This document shows positions 48,399 to 57,391 of a DNA stretch of 64,000 nucleotides, one piece after another (the first letter of the stretch is position 1; every line of letters starts with the position of its first letter). The notes beneath the pieces were generated by a model. That model ran no database searches. It saw only the letters and a list, made by a program, of their open reading frames with translations, and was not told where the DNA came from. This DNA comes from Pseudoduganella umbonata (lineage in GTDB: Bacteria; Pseudomonadota; Gammaproteobacteria; Burkholderiales; Burkholderiaceae_D). The position numbers and the translations under genes are program-made. The stretch spans positions 124,001 to 188,000 of the forward strand of contig NZ_JACHXS010000002.1 in assembly GCF_014192225.1 (NCBI RefSeq), in the 5' to 3' direction.

Positions 48399-49859
48399 AT
48401 GCCTGCCATTCCGGATATCCCGCCGCTGCGCTTCAGGAACGACACCGGCTTCGACGCGCTTCACTTCGATACGCTGGACCAGCATGACGTGCCGTTCCAT
48501 GTGATCGTCGCCAAGACCGGCTACGCGTTCGGCCAATGCGCCAGCGATGGACTGGCCGCGCTGGTCCCGCTCGATCCCCCGGCGCCGCTGCACCAGCAGG
48601 ACCGCCACTATGATGACGATATCGATTGCAGCGTACGGGCGGAAAGCGACCTGGCGCCGTACAAGCCGCGCTGCGACGTGGTTGTGGTCGGCGATGCGCA
48701 TGCGCCGGCGGGCAAGGCCGCGGCTTCGTTCCAGGTTGCCTTGCGGGTGCAGTACCCGGACCAGCCGGGGCCGGTGCCGGAACCGCCTCGCCCGCTCAAC
48801 CCTTTCCAGCCCGTGTCGCCGGCGGCGCAGCAGCGCTGGCGCACAGCGGCGGAGCAGGCCGCGCGGCAAGTCATTCCCGGCCGGAGGCTCATCGACAAGG
48901 TGCTCCATGTAACAGGGCCCCGCGAGCTGCGGCGGCGCACGAAGGCGCTTGGCCTGCTGCGGCCGGCCACCCTGGGCGCTGTCGGACCGAGCCCATGGAA
49001 GCTCACACGCGCCGCGCCCGCACTGCGCGTGCCTGTCCGCTACGAACATGCCCAGGGCGGCGAGGTCATCGTGGACGGCAACAGCGAGGCTGCGGCACGG
49101 GTGCCGCAGCGCTGGCGCCTGGGTGCCGGACAGCAGGCGCAGTACGGGCATAAGGAAACCATGCCCGTCGCCCACGACGCATGCCAGGCCAACCCGGCCG
49201 GCAAGGGCTTCGCTCCCGCGTGGTACCTGGATGCCGCCGCCCCGGCAAGCCTTCCTGCGCCGCAGATCGAATACCCCCGCGCGCCTTTCACGGCCGATCT
49301 GTTCTGGGCGAGCAGCCGCGGGAAAGCCGGGCTGGCGCCAGCCGGCTTCGGTTTCGTCGGCCGCGCATGGCTGCCGCGCCGGGAGCTTGTCGGCACGGTG
49401 GACGGCAAGGCGTCGTGGGATGCCGACGACGTGCCGCGCCTGCCGCCCGACTTCGACTTCGCCTACTGGAACGGCGCGCCGGCCGACCAGCAGTGCGGCC
49501 ATCTCACCGGCGAAGAGCGCTTCACCCTTGTCAACTTGATGCCGCACGATTCGCCATCCATCCGGACCGATGGCGATGGTAACGGCGTGCTGGCGTTCAC
49601 GCTGCCGGCGCAGTCGCTGTTCGCGCTGGCGGCCGGCGACGATGGCGCCGTGGCCGCCATGCCGCTTTCCATCGACACGGTGCTGATCGACACGCTGGCC
49701 GGCACGGTCGAACTGACGTGGCGGCTCTGCATCGTTGCCGACGGGGCATTGGCCGAAGCCCGCCTGCTGCATGCCAATACCCCCGAGCAGTTGCAGCGGC
49801 TGCAGCAGTGGAACGCGCCGTCCGCCGCCGAAGACGCGCCACAAACCGTTCTCGCCTGA
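48399..49859 (+). CDS. DUF2169-family protein, probable T6SS cargo adaptor
   Basis: The 486-residue protein shows the DUF2169 pattern: FDALHFDTLDQHDVPFHVIV near the N-terminus, a mid region LRVPVRYEHAQGGEVIVDGN, then NPAGKGF, and a C-terminal VNLMPHDSPSIR. No signal peptide is seen. Members of this family sit between vgrG and DUF4150-type effectors in many genomes, and are thought to help load such effectors on VgrG; this is inference for this copy. It starts 1 bp after the vgrG stop and ends 14 bp before the Rhs gene. Confidence 0.82.
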   Translation: MPAIPDIPPLRFRNDTGFDALHFDTLDQHDVPFHVIVAKTGYAFGQCASDGLAALVPLDPPAPLHQQDRHYDDDIDCSVRAESDLAPYKPRCDVVVVGDAHAPAGKAAASFQVALRVQYPDQPGPVPEPPRPLNPFQPVSPAAQQRWRTAAEQAARQVIPGRRLIDKVLHVTGPRELRRRTKALGLLRPATLGAVGPSPWKLTRAAPALRVPVRYEHAQGGEVIVDGNSEAAARVPQRWRLGAGQQAQYGHKETMPVAHDACQANPAGKGFAPAWYLDAAAPASLPAPQIEYPRAPFTADLFWASSRGKAGLAPAGFGFVGRAWLPRRELVGTVDGKASWDADDVPRLPPDFDFAYWNGAPADQQCGHLTGEERFTLVNLMPHDSPSIRTDGDGNGVLAFTLPAQSLFALAAGDDGAVAAMPLSIDTVLIDTLAGTVELTWRLCIVADGALAEARLLHANTPEQLQRLQQWNAPSAAEDAPQTVLA

Positions 49860-49873
49860 TTTCCCCGACCGAC

Positions 49874-52800
49874 ATGGCCCACGAAACAGTCACGAAATCC
49901 AAGCGCTTCTACTGCGTGAGCACCATCCCCGACATCTGCAAGACCCCGGTCGGCAGCAGCGTCGTGCCGATTCCCTACACGATCACCGGCGAATTCTCCG
50001 ATGCGCAGTCCGTGTCGGCCAACGTGAAGACCCATGGCGAGCCGGCCTTCCTGCACGGCCGCAGCTTCATCCCGGCGGTGAAAGGCGACGAACGGGGCAC
50101 GGTGGGCGGCATCAAGAGCGGCACTAACCTTAAAAAGGTGGAAAGCCAGGGCAACAGCTCCACCAAAGGCGCCAACGGCGCGCAGACGGTGCAGGAATCG
50201 CGCTTCGTGTGGATGAACAATCGCAATACGATCGGCCGCATCTACGAGCGCGGGGTGCAGGCGCCGCGTTCGCGCCTGCAACGCCTGAAGGACATGGCGT
50301 GGGAAGGCATGCAGGACGCCGCCCAGTACTACAAGGACAATGTCTCCGCCGACATGCACGCGGCCGGCCAGTACGGGATGGACAAGGGCGGCGACCTCGC
50401 CATGGCCAGCGCGGCGACCGGCGTTGCCGGTGTGGCAGTAGGCGCGACCGGCGTGGGCTTGCCGGTGGCGGCCGCAATGGAAACGGGTGCCGCGATCGGC
50501 GGTGGCGTCAGCGCCGCGATGGTTGGCGGCGGCTATGCGGCCGACAGCACGGCCACGGTGCTCGACCAGGCGTCGGACTATATCCTGACCGGCAAGACGC
50601 CCGATTGGGCCGGCACGGTGGCGGACATGGCAAGCAGCGCGGTGGAGAACCTGGCGCTCAGGAAGATTTCACGCGTCGGCAACCTGTTCAAGAAACTGCT
50701 GCCGAAGGGCGGCAAGGACGTACCAGGTTCCACCTCGCCGCCCGCCAGGGCGCCAGCCAGGACGGGCGGCGGCAACGACAAGGATGGCCACGACGGCGGC
50801 AAGACCAAGCAGACCAGGGAACCGAAAGGCGACAAGCCCTCCGACTGCTGCCCCAAGAACGGCGCCCCCGGCGGCAAGCCGGTGCAAAGCGCACACCCGG
50901 TGCACTTCGGTACCGGCGAGGAAATCCTGCCGCAGACGGACTTCGTGCTGGACGGCCCCACGCCGCTGGACTGGACCCGCACCTATCGCTCCGGCTCGGA
51001 GACGGAGGACTGGGGCCTGCTGGGCGCGCGCTGGGCCACGCCCTATACCAGTTCGCTTTCCGATTGCGCGCGGGGCATCGTCTACCACGAAGCGAGCGGC
51101 CGCGCGCTGCGCCTGCCGGCGCTGGCGCCGGGCGAGCAGCACGACCACCGCGCCGAAGGTTTCATCCTGCACCGCGACAGCGACACGCAGTTCACGCTGA
51201 CGTGGCGCGACGGCAGCACCGACACCTTCGTGCTGGGCGGCGACGGCTGGCTGCCGCACGGCTATGATGGCGTGAACGCCATGCTGAAACCCCGCGAGCC
51301 GGTACGCACCCGGCGCTTTTATCTGACCCGGCGCGCCGAGCGCGATGGCAGCGGCATCACCATCGAGCGTTTTCAGCAGGCGCGCCCGGGCGAAGTGCTG
51401 CTGCGCGTGCGCACGGACGATGGCATGGTGATCGAGGCACTGCGCGACGCTTATCTGCCGGTCGAGATCGAACAGGACCGGGCTGCCGCGCCCCGCATCG
51501 GTCAGGTCGATCAGGTACTCGCCGATGGCACCCGCGTGTGCCATGTTCGCTATCGCTATGAGGCCGATGTGCTGCCGCCTGCCGATGCGGCTTCCGGCTC
51601 CTTCGACGCACTGCCGCTGCGCTGCGACCTGGTCGAGCAGTTCAATATCGCCAGCCAGTCGCGTAGCTACGCGTATGAACATCATCTGCTGGTGCGCTAC
51701 ACCACGTATTCCGGCTTTGCCCACGGCCTGCAATGGGTGAGCCTGGCCTTCCTGCGCGAGCGCTGGTCCGGCATCTCCCTGGACGACGCGCGGCTGATGG
51801 AACGCAATCCGATCGGCCTGCATAACAGCTACCAGGCGCGCGCCGTGCGCACCACCACCGCCGATGGCCGCAACGAAACGGCCATCGCCTATCTCGATGA
51901 AGACACCACGCGCGTAACGGAGCCGGACGGCGGCATCCTGGAATACCGCTTCAACGCCAACTGGCTGGCCACCTCCGTGCGCCGCATCGGCCCCGATGGC
52001 AGCGTGCGCCAACTGGGCCGCCGCGAATGGGACCGCGACGGCATGCTGCTGGCCGATATCGACGCCGATGGCGCGGCCACGCGCTATGGCTACGATGCCG
52101 CCGGCAACCTGACCACCGTCACCGATGCGCAGGGCCACGTCACCCGCATCGACTACGGCGCCGACAACCTGCCGGTAACGGTAACGGACGCGCTGGGCCA
52201 CGCCACGCACAGCCGCTATGACGCCGCGGGCCGCCTGGTCGAACGCACCGATGCGCTGGGCCGGCGCACCGGCTATGCCTACGACGACAAGGGCCGGCTC
52301 GACATGGTGACGGACGCGCGCGGCGGCAACAAGCGCCTGGCTTACGACAGCGCCGGGCGCCTCGCGTCCTACACCGACTGCTCGGGCTTCACGTCGCGCT
52401 ACCACTACGACGCCAGCCACCGCCTGGCCGAACAGGTCGACGCGATGGGGAACACCACCCGCTATCGCTACGACACAATGGGCCGCGTCGTCGAAGTGAT
52501 TCACCCGGACGGTACGAAGGAAGGTTTTGAATACGACGCCGACAGCAACCTGCTGGCGCATATCGATGGCAAGGGCCAGCGCATGTGTTACCGCTACGAC
52601 GGGCATGGCTTACTGGTGGAGCGCATCGATGCCAAAGAGCAGACGCTGGGGTACCGCTACGACAATGCGTTGCGCGTCACGGAACTCGTCAACGGCAACG
52701 ACGAATCGTATTTCTTTACCTACGACGCCGAAGGGCGCCTGACCAGCGAGACCGGATTCGACGGCAAGGTCACCCGATACCTCTACAGCAACGCCGGCCA

Positions 52801-54928
52801 TCTGGTTGCCAGCGAAAGTGCTGGCGTGCGCGTGGATTTCGCGCGCGATGCGCTGGGCCGGCTGCTGGCGAAAATCGATGCCGATGGCGCCGTGCGCTAC
52901 GCCTACGATGCGCTGGGCCGCCTGATCGCCACGTCGACGCGCGAAGCCGAGCACCGCTTCATGTACGACGCGGTCGGGCAGTTGATCGACGAGCGCGCGG
53001 CCTACGCGCCCGGCCCGGCGCTTCTGCCGGGACAGGAAGCCGAGCCCGTTGCAGCGTTCACGATGACGCATGCCTACGATGAACTGGGCAACCGCATCCA
53101 GACCATCCTGCCGAACGGCCGGCGCATCGACACGCTGCGCTACGGCAGCGGGCATTGGCATGGCACGCTGTGGCAGGGTAAGACGCTGGTGGACCTAGAG
53201 CGCGATCACCTGCATCGCGAGGTTGTGCGGGAGCTGGGCAGCGGCCGCGAAAGGCTGACGGAGCGGCGCAGCTACGATCCGCAGTCGCGGCTGAGCGGCT
53301 TCACGCTCGACCTGGGTTCGAAGCGGCTGCGCGAGCGTCTTTACGAATACGACGCCACCGGTAACCTGGTGCATATCGATGACAAGGTGCGCGGCAGTAT
53401 CCGCTATACCTACGATCCGTTGGGGCAGCTATTGTCGGCCGTGCAGCGCGATCTGACGGAAACGTTTGCGTTTGATCCGGCGGGTAATTTGCTCGATCCG
53501 GAGAGCGCTGCCGCGCCGATCGACACGCGGCAGGTGTTGCGTGAACTGGATGAGCAGCCTGCCGCTGGAACCAGGCCCCCCGCGCGGCTTGCCAAGGTGA
53601 CGCATAACCTGCTGCGGCAGTACATGGGGTATGCGTACGAATACGATGTGCAGGGCAATACGGTGGTCAAGCGGCCGCGCCTGGCTAGGACGGCGAATGA
53701 AGAGGGTGTGCTGACATTTGAATATGACGCCGAGAATCGGTTGACGACGGCTGTGCGGACGTTTGCTACTTCACGTGTCGTTGCGCGGTATAGCTACGAT
53801 GCGTTCGGGCGGCGGATTGCGAAGCGAGTCCATGAACAGAGGTGGGCGGAAGGGGAGGAGCCGCCACCTGTCGGCAATGCACATACCGGCAAGCTCACGC
53901 TGTTTGTGTGGGATGGCGATGTGATGGTGCAGGAGGTTGTGGCCGATAAAACGGTTACTTACGTTTATGAGCCGGACAGTTTTGTGCCGCTGGCAAGAAT
54001 TGCTTCGGCAGGCGGCATCGACAACTATGCGCCGTTGACCGCGCATGTGAGGCAGATTCCGAGTTGGCAGCTGTCAGCAGTAGATAAGCAGCCGGATGCA
54101 CATGTGTGGCTATGGCGGAGGCACCTGGACAACGAGCACGAACAGCTCCAACAGGTGCGTTGGCAGGCTCGACGAGCTAATGCCGACATCTCGGGTAGTC
54201 ACGATGAAAATTTGTACTATCAGTGCGATCAGCTGGGTACGCCACTGGAATTAGTGGACGATCACGGCAGGGTTGCCTGGGCCGTACGTTATCGCGTCTG
54301 GGGCAAAGTGTTTCAGCATTTGATCCAGAGCGTTGAACAGCCACTGCGTTTCCAAGGCCAGTACTATGATCCAGAGACAGGTAATCACTATAATCGGAAT
54401 CGATACTACGATTCGGCTGCTGGTCGCTACATAAGTCAAGACCCAATAAAGCTCAAAGGGGGGCTGAATCTCTATCAGTATGCGCCCAATCCGGTAAGCT
54501 GGCTAGACCCGCTGGGACTGGAGAAATACGTTGTAATCGGAGAAGGTCAATCGACAGTGGAGGCGTATGCTGCTGCCATGAGGGTTAAGCTGCCTTGCGT
54601 CGAATTTAGAACGATCAAGAAAGACTGGCCGAGAATGATGAAACAATCTGGAGCTCAAGATTTCCCAATTGGTGAATTCGATTGGGAAGCCAGGGCGGTT
54701 CAGGCGAATGCGGATTGGATTAAGAAAATGCATTCTGAGGGGTATTCATTCATAGATATCGGCGGAGATGAATCGCCTAATCGAAGCGCATTTTATGCGG
54801 TTGAAAAAGATACGTTGAGAGAAATCGGCGCGAAAGTCCATAAAGGCGCATCGAAGGCTATTGCTGAAGCGAAGAAGCTATCAAAGCCAAGTAATCGACC
54901 ACCTAGCAAGGTATTATGTAAGCTATGA
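49874..54928 (+). CDS. DUF4150 (PAAR-like)-Rhs polymorphic toxin with an unassigned C-terminal domain
   Basis: The 1684-residue protein begins with a DUF4150 PAAR-like domain (residues about 1-110), followed by a Gly/Ala-rich hydrophobic stretch at about 172-225 that may insert into membranes. A Lys/Gly/Pro-rich linker leads to the Rhs shell from about residue 335 with dozens of YD repeats, closing with the conserved GLNLYQYAPNPVSWLDPLGL at 1530-1549. The last 135 residues (1550-1684) form the variable toxin tip: VIGEGQSTVEAYAAAM, ANADWIKKMHSEGYSFIDIG, NRSAFYAVEKDTLREIG and a Lys-rich end. I do not recognise this domain. GC content falls sharply from about 53.5 kb, a sign that the tip was swapped. 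It overlaps the putative immunity gene by 4 bp. Confidence 0.93.
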   Translation: MAHETVTKSKRFYCVSTIPDICKTPVGSSVVPIPYTITGEFSDAQSVSANVKTHGEPAFLHGRSFIPAVKGDERGTVGGIKSGTNLKKVESQGNSSTKGANGAQTVQESRFVWMNNRNTIGRIYERGVQAPRSRLQRLKDMAWEGMQDAAQYYKDNVSADMHAAGQYGMDKGGDLAMASAATGVAGVAVGATGVGLPVAAAMETGAAIGGGVSAAMVGGGYAADSTATVLDQASDYILTGKTPDWAGTVADMASSAVENLALRKISRVGNLFKKLLPKGGKDVPGSTSPPARAPARTGGGNDKDGHDGGKTKQTREPKGDKPSDCCPKNGAPGGKPVQSAHPVHFGTGEEILPQTDFVLDGPTPLDWTRTYRSGSETEDWGLLGARWATPYTSSLSDCARGIVYHEASGRALRLPALAPGEQHDHRAEGFILHRDSDTQFTLTWRDGSTDTFVLGGDGWLPHGYDGVNAMLKPREPVRTRRFYLTRRAERDGSGITIERFQQARPGEVLLRVRTDDGMVIEALRDAYLPVEIEQDRAAAPRIGQVDQVLADGTRVCHVRYRYEADVLPPADAASGSFDALPLRCDLVEQFNIASQSRSYAYEHHLLVRYTTYSGFAHGLQWVSLAFLRERWSGISLDDARLMERNPIGLHNSYQARAVRTTTADGRNETAIAYLDEDTTRVTEPDGGILEYRFNANWLATSVRRIGPDGSVRQLGRREWDRDGMLLADIDADGAATRYGYDAAGNLTTVTDAQGHVTRIDYGADNLPVTVTDALGHATHSRYDAAGRLVERTDALGRRTGYAYDDKGRLDMVTDARGGNKRLAYDSAGRLASYTDCSGFTSRYHYDASHRLAEQVDAMGNTTRYRYDTMGRVVEVIHPDGTKEGFEYDADSNLLAHIDGKGQRMCYRYDGHGLLVERIDAKEQTLGYRYDNALRVTELVNGNDESYFFTYDAEGRLTSETGFDGKVTRYLYSNAGHLVASESAGVRVDFARDALGRLLAKIDADGAVRYAYDALGRLIATSTREAEHRFMYDAVGQLIDERAAYAPGPALLPGQEAEPVAAFTMTHAYDELGNRIQTILPNGRRIDTLRYGSGHWHGTLWQGKTLVDLERDHLHREVVRELGSGRERLTERRSYDPQSRLSGFTLDLGSKRLRERLYEYDATGNLVHIDDKVRGSIRYTYDPLGQLLSAVQRDLTETFAFDPAGNLLDPESAAAPIDTRQVLRELDEQPAAGTRPPARLAKVTHNLLRQYMGYAYEYDVQGNTVVKRPRLARTANEEGVLTFEYDAENRLTTAVRTFATSRVVARYSYDAFGRRIAKRVHEQRWAEGEEPPPVGNAHTGKLTLFVWDGDVMVQEVVADKTVTYVYEPDSFVPLARIASAGGIDNYAPLTAHVRQIPSWQLSAVDKQPDAHVWLWRRHLDNEHEQLQQVRWQARRANADISGSHDENLYYQCDQLGTPLELVDDHGRVAWAVRYRVWGKVFQHLIQSVEQPLRFQGQYYDPETGNHYNRNRYYDSAAGRYISQDPIKLKGGLNLYQYAPNPVSWLDPLGLEKYVVIGEGQSTVEAYAAAMRVKLPCVEFRTIKKDWPRMMKQSGAQDFPIGEFDWEARAVQANADWIKKMHSEGYSFIDIGGDESPNRSAFYAVEKDTLREIGAKVHKGASKAIAEAKKLSKPSNRPPSKVLCKL

Positions 54929-55770
54929 CAAACGTAACTATAATTATTCCCGCTGAAAATGTCGCCGAAGTTAAGTCATATTATCGCGATGTGCTGTTAT
55001 TTGTTGAGGAGGACGGTGTCTTTCTTCTGCCGGTTGGCAATTCGTCGATTGCTTTGCAAGTAATGGCTGTTACTCAAGAATCCATGCAACGCTATCCGCC
55101 GAAGAAGAATTTCCCCATATTCAATTGCATGGTAGAGAAAAACTTTCTGTCATACTGTTGGATGATCTATCAAAATGGCGGTTTGTTTGATGAGGTTTGT
55201 AAATGTGAAGAGGGTTATTATGCACGCGTTCGCGATCCGGCTGATAACCTGTTTGAAATTTCGTGTGCAAGCTTTGATGAAGATAGTGCCGGCTTTGATG
55301 TAGAAGAGATTTCGAAATGCTTGAAGTTAACTTTTAAGCGATCTCAGTCGTGCATGAAAGCTTCTCCGAGTGTCTTTATAATTTTGCCAGTCGATAACTG
55401 CGCGGAGGCGAAGCTATACTACCGTGATGTGTTATCGTTCAAAGAGATGAACGGGCTACTTTATTTGCCGGTAGATAATTTTGCGGCCTGTATTAAGTTA
55501 ACAAAAATTGACGAGCAAGAGGAAAAATTCTTTCCCCCTGAAAGGAGATACATGAGCTTTTCCTATGCGCTGGAAAGAAATTTCCTCTCACATTGTTTAA
55601 CAATGTACAAAAAAGGCGCTCTATTCGATACGGCGTGTGAGTTGCCGGGAGGCTATTTTGCAAGGGTTTACGATCCTGCAGGGAACCAATTCGAAATATT
55701 TTGTGAAAGCTTTGACGAAGACGATGATGCAGTTAGCTCTGCAGAAATGCCATTTTTTTTCCGTTATTAG
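54925..55770 (+). CDS. Tandem-duplicated VOC-fold protein, putative immunity to the Rhs toxin
   Basis: The 281-residue protein consists of two VOC-like halves, residues about 1-121 and 127-270, clearly duplicated: each has YYRDVL, LPVxN, NFLSxCxxMYxxG, LFDxxC, GYxARVxDPAxNxFEIxC and ends SFDED. The start ATGA overlaps the Rhs stop by 4 bp, the usual arrangement for toxin and immunity genes. It is AT-rich like the toxin tip, and acidic, so it could bind the basic toxin domain. Metal-ligand residues of enzymatic VOC proteins are not conserved in an obvious way. The immunity role is inferred from position; similarity to enzymes of the same fold is the alternative. Confidence 0.8.
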   Translation: MTNVTIIIPAENVAEVKSYYRDVLLFVEEDGVFLLPVGNSSIALQVMAVTQESMQRYPPKKNFPIFNCMVEKNFLSYCWMIYQNGGLFDEVCKCEEGYYARVRDPADNLFEISCASFDEDSAGFDVEEISKCLKLTFKRSQSCMKASPSVFIILPVDNCAEAKLYYRDVLSFKEMNGLLYLPVDNFAACIKLTKIDEQEEKFFPPERRYMSFSYALERNFLSHCLTMYKKGALFDTACELPGGYFARVYDPAGNQFEIFCESFDEDDDAVSSAEMPFFFRY

Positions 55771-55970
55771 CCTTACCAGCACGGGGTGCGTCACGTGGCT
55801 TGGCTTCAGAATTACTCGGCTTGTCACCGAAATTTCAGAAAGCAGTTAGATCCAGGTAGATCGAGGCGAATCGAATCTATTAGGACGCACGCCCCTCGAT
55901 TTGAACGGCGCGTTGAGCAACATGAGCCATTGCTTGCTGAGACCAGCATATTCCACAAACAAAACCATGC

Positions 55971-55999
55971 TTGACACTCAACCTACTAGAAGGTAGGCT
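55971..55999 (+). promoter_or_regulatory. tetR promoter with embedded operator
   Basis: TTGACA (55971-55976) and TAGGCT (55994-55999) are 17 bp apart and directly precede the TetR gene. The dyad CCTAC-N6-GTAGG (55982-55997) fills the spacer and overlaps the -10, the expected place for an autorepressor. The same dyad occurs before the DUF308 gene. Confidence 0.75.
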
Positions 56000-56005
56000 G
56001 TTCGC

Positions 56006-56590
56006 ATGAACAAGTTGTCCAACACCTCCGAAGAAATCCTTTCCTGCGCGCGAGCCTTGATCGTCGCAGGTGGCTATAACGCATTCAGCTACGCCGATAT
56101 CGCCGGCGTGGTGGGCATCCGCAAGGCCAGCATTCATCACCATTTCCCCAACAAGGTCGACTTGGTGAAGGCGCTCGTCGTGCAGCATCGACAGGCGACC
56201 GAGGAAGGGCTCGGCAATCTGCGCCATGCCATTCCCGACGCAATGGAACAGTTGCGGGCGTATGTCCGGCACTGGGAACAATGCATCGGCGATCTGAGTG
56301 CGCCGTTTTGCGTGTGCGCATTGCTGGCTGGCGAGCTGCCGGTCCTGCCGGAAGAAGTAGCGGTAGAGGTACGGTCGTATTTCCGGTTCCTGTCCGGATG
56401 GATGGCCTCGGTGTTCCAGCAAGGGGCGTCCCACGGGACGATTCGCTGCACGTATGCCCCGGAGGTCGAGGCGGAGATCTTCATGGCCACGATTCATGGA
56501 GCGATGCTGTCGGCCAGGGCGTATGGCGATGTAGCTGTCTTTGCAACGGTGGCGGAAAGCCAGCTGGCTCGTTATTTACCGCAGTCGTAG
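56006..56590 (+). CDS. TetR-family transcriptional regulator
   Basis: The 194-residue repressor has an N-terminal helix-turn-helix with SYADIAGVVGIRKASIHHHF, and a C-terminal ligand domain with several Cys residues (APFCVCALLAGELPVLPEEV). It probably represses itself and the downstream DUF308 membrane gene because the same dyad lies in both promoters. The 235 bp upstream back to the VOC gene shows no other gene. Confidence 0.9.
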   Translation: MNKLSNTSEEILSCARALIVAGGYNAFSYADIAGVVGIRKASIHHHFPNKVDLVKALVVQHRQATEEGLGNLRHAIPDAMEQLRAYVRHWEQCIGDLSAPFCVCALLAGELPVLPEEVAVEVRSYFRFLSGWMASVFQQGASHGTIRCTYAPEVEAEIFMATIHGAMLSARAYGDVAVFATVAESQLARYLPQS

Positions 56591-56676
56591 TTTGTTGCGC
56601 TTGTCATCGTATTGACGAGTGCATGGCTGTCGCACTATCCCACGCCATGATTTGGCGCCCAGCAGCGCCATTTCAT

Positions 56677-56706
56677 TTGTCATCAAAGCCTACCAACTAG
56701 TAGGTA
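56677..56706 (+). promoter_or_regulatory. DUF308 gene promoter with a TetR-type operator
   Basis: TTGTCA (56677-56682) and TAGGTA (56701-56706) are 18 bp apart; CCTAC-N6-GTAGG (56689-56704) lies in the spacer. This matches the architecture of the tetR promoter 700 bp upstream. Confidence 0.72.
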
Positions 56707-56739
56707 TATACCTCAAACTTCAACGATTGGAGAAACACC

Positions 56740-57309
56740 ATGACCCGACAACAAACTGGATCCGTGCCAGCGGCACCTGAGCACTGGCTGAAGCGCTACT
56801 ACTTCATGCGCGCGGCGTTTTCGATCACCTGGATTATCGCGGTGCTGACGATCGCACAGTCTTCGGCTATGGCAGGCGCGATCCTGCTGGTCGGCTACCC
56901 TGTCTGGGATGCCGTTGCCAACTATCTCGACAGCAAGCGCAGCGGCGGGCTGGCGGCGAACCGCACGCAGTTGCTGAACGTCGTCGTCAGCATCGTCGTG
57001 GCGCTGCTACTCGCCGTCACGTGGCCGAACATGCACGGGGTGCTGGCTGTGTTCGGTGCCTGGGCCATCCTGTCCGGGTTGCTCCAGCTCGGCACTGCGA
57101 TGCGCCGCTGGAAAAACCACGGGGCACAGTGGGCAATGGCCCTGAGCGGCGCGCAGTCCGCGCTGGCCGGTGCCTTCTTCATCTTCCAGGCGCGGATGCC
57201 GGCTGAGCCGACTGTTGCTTCCCTCGTGGGTTACGCGGGATTTGGCGCGTTCTACTTTCTGGCATCGGCACTGTCGTTGAGTGTTGTCGGGCGGCGCAAA
57301 CGCCCATGA
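56740..57309 (+). CDS. DUF308-like integral membrane protein
   Basis: The 189-residue protein has about six hydrophobic segments with the alternating pattern of DUF308/HdeD-like proteins (YYFMRAAFSITWIIAVLTIA, AILLVGYPVWDAVANYL, LAVFGAWAILSGLLQL). Function is unknown; HdeD in Escherichia coli is linked to acid stress. GGAG lies before the ATG. The shared operator suggests control by the upstream TetR protein. Confidence 0.78.
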   Translation: MTRQQTGSVPAAPEHWLKRYYFMRAAFSITWIIAVLTIAQSSAMAGAILLVGYPVWDAVANYLDSKRSGGLAANRTQLLNVVVSIVVALLLAVTWPNMHGVLAVFGAWAILSGLLQLGTAMRRWKNHGAQWAMALSGAQSALAGAFFIFQARMPAEPTVASLVGYAGFGAFYFLASALSLSVVGRRKRP

Positions 57310-57346
57310 TACGGCTGCCCTGCGTTGTGGGTCTGCAACCGCCTGA

Positions 57347-57391
57347 TCGCTGGCGCCGGGAAACTGCGCCAGCGAGAGGGTTGCTACCCTC
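57347..57391 (+). terminator. Double hairpin after the DUF308 gene
   Basis: Perfect 10-bp arms TCGCTGGCGC and GCGCCAGCGA (57347-57356 and 57366-57375) are followed by a second small hairpin GAGGGT-TGCT-ACCCTC (57376-57391) and then an AT-rich stretch. Together they probably terminate transcription. Confidence 0.7.
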
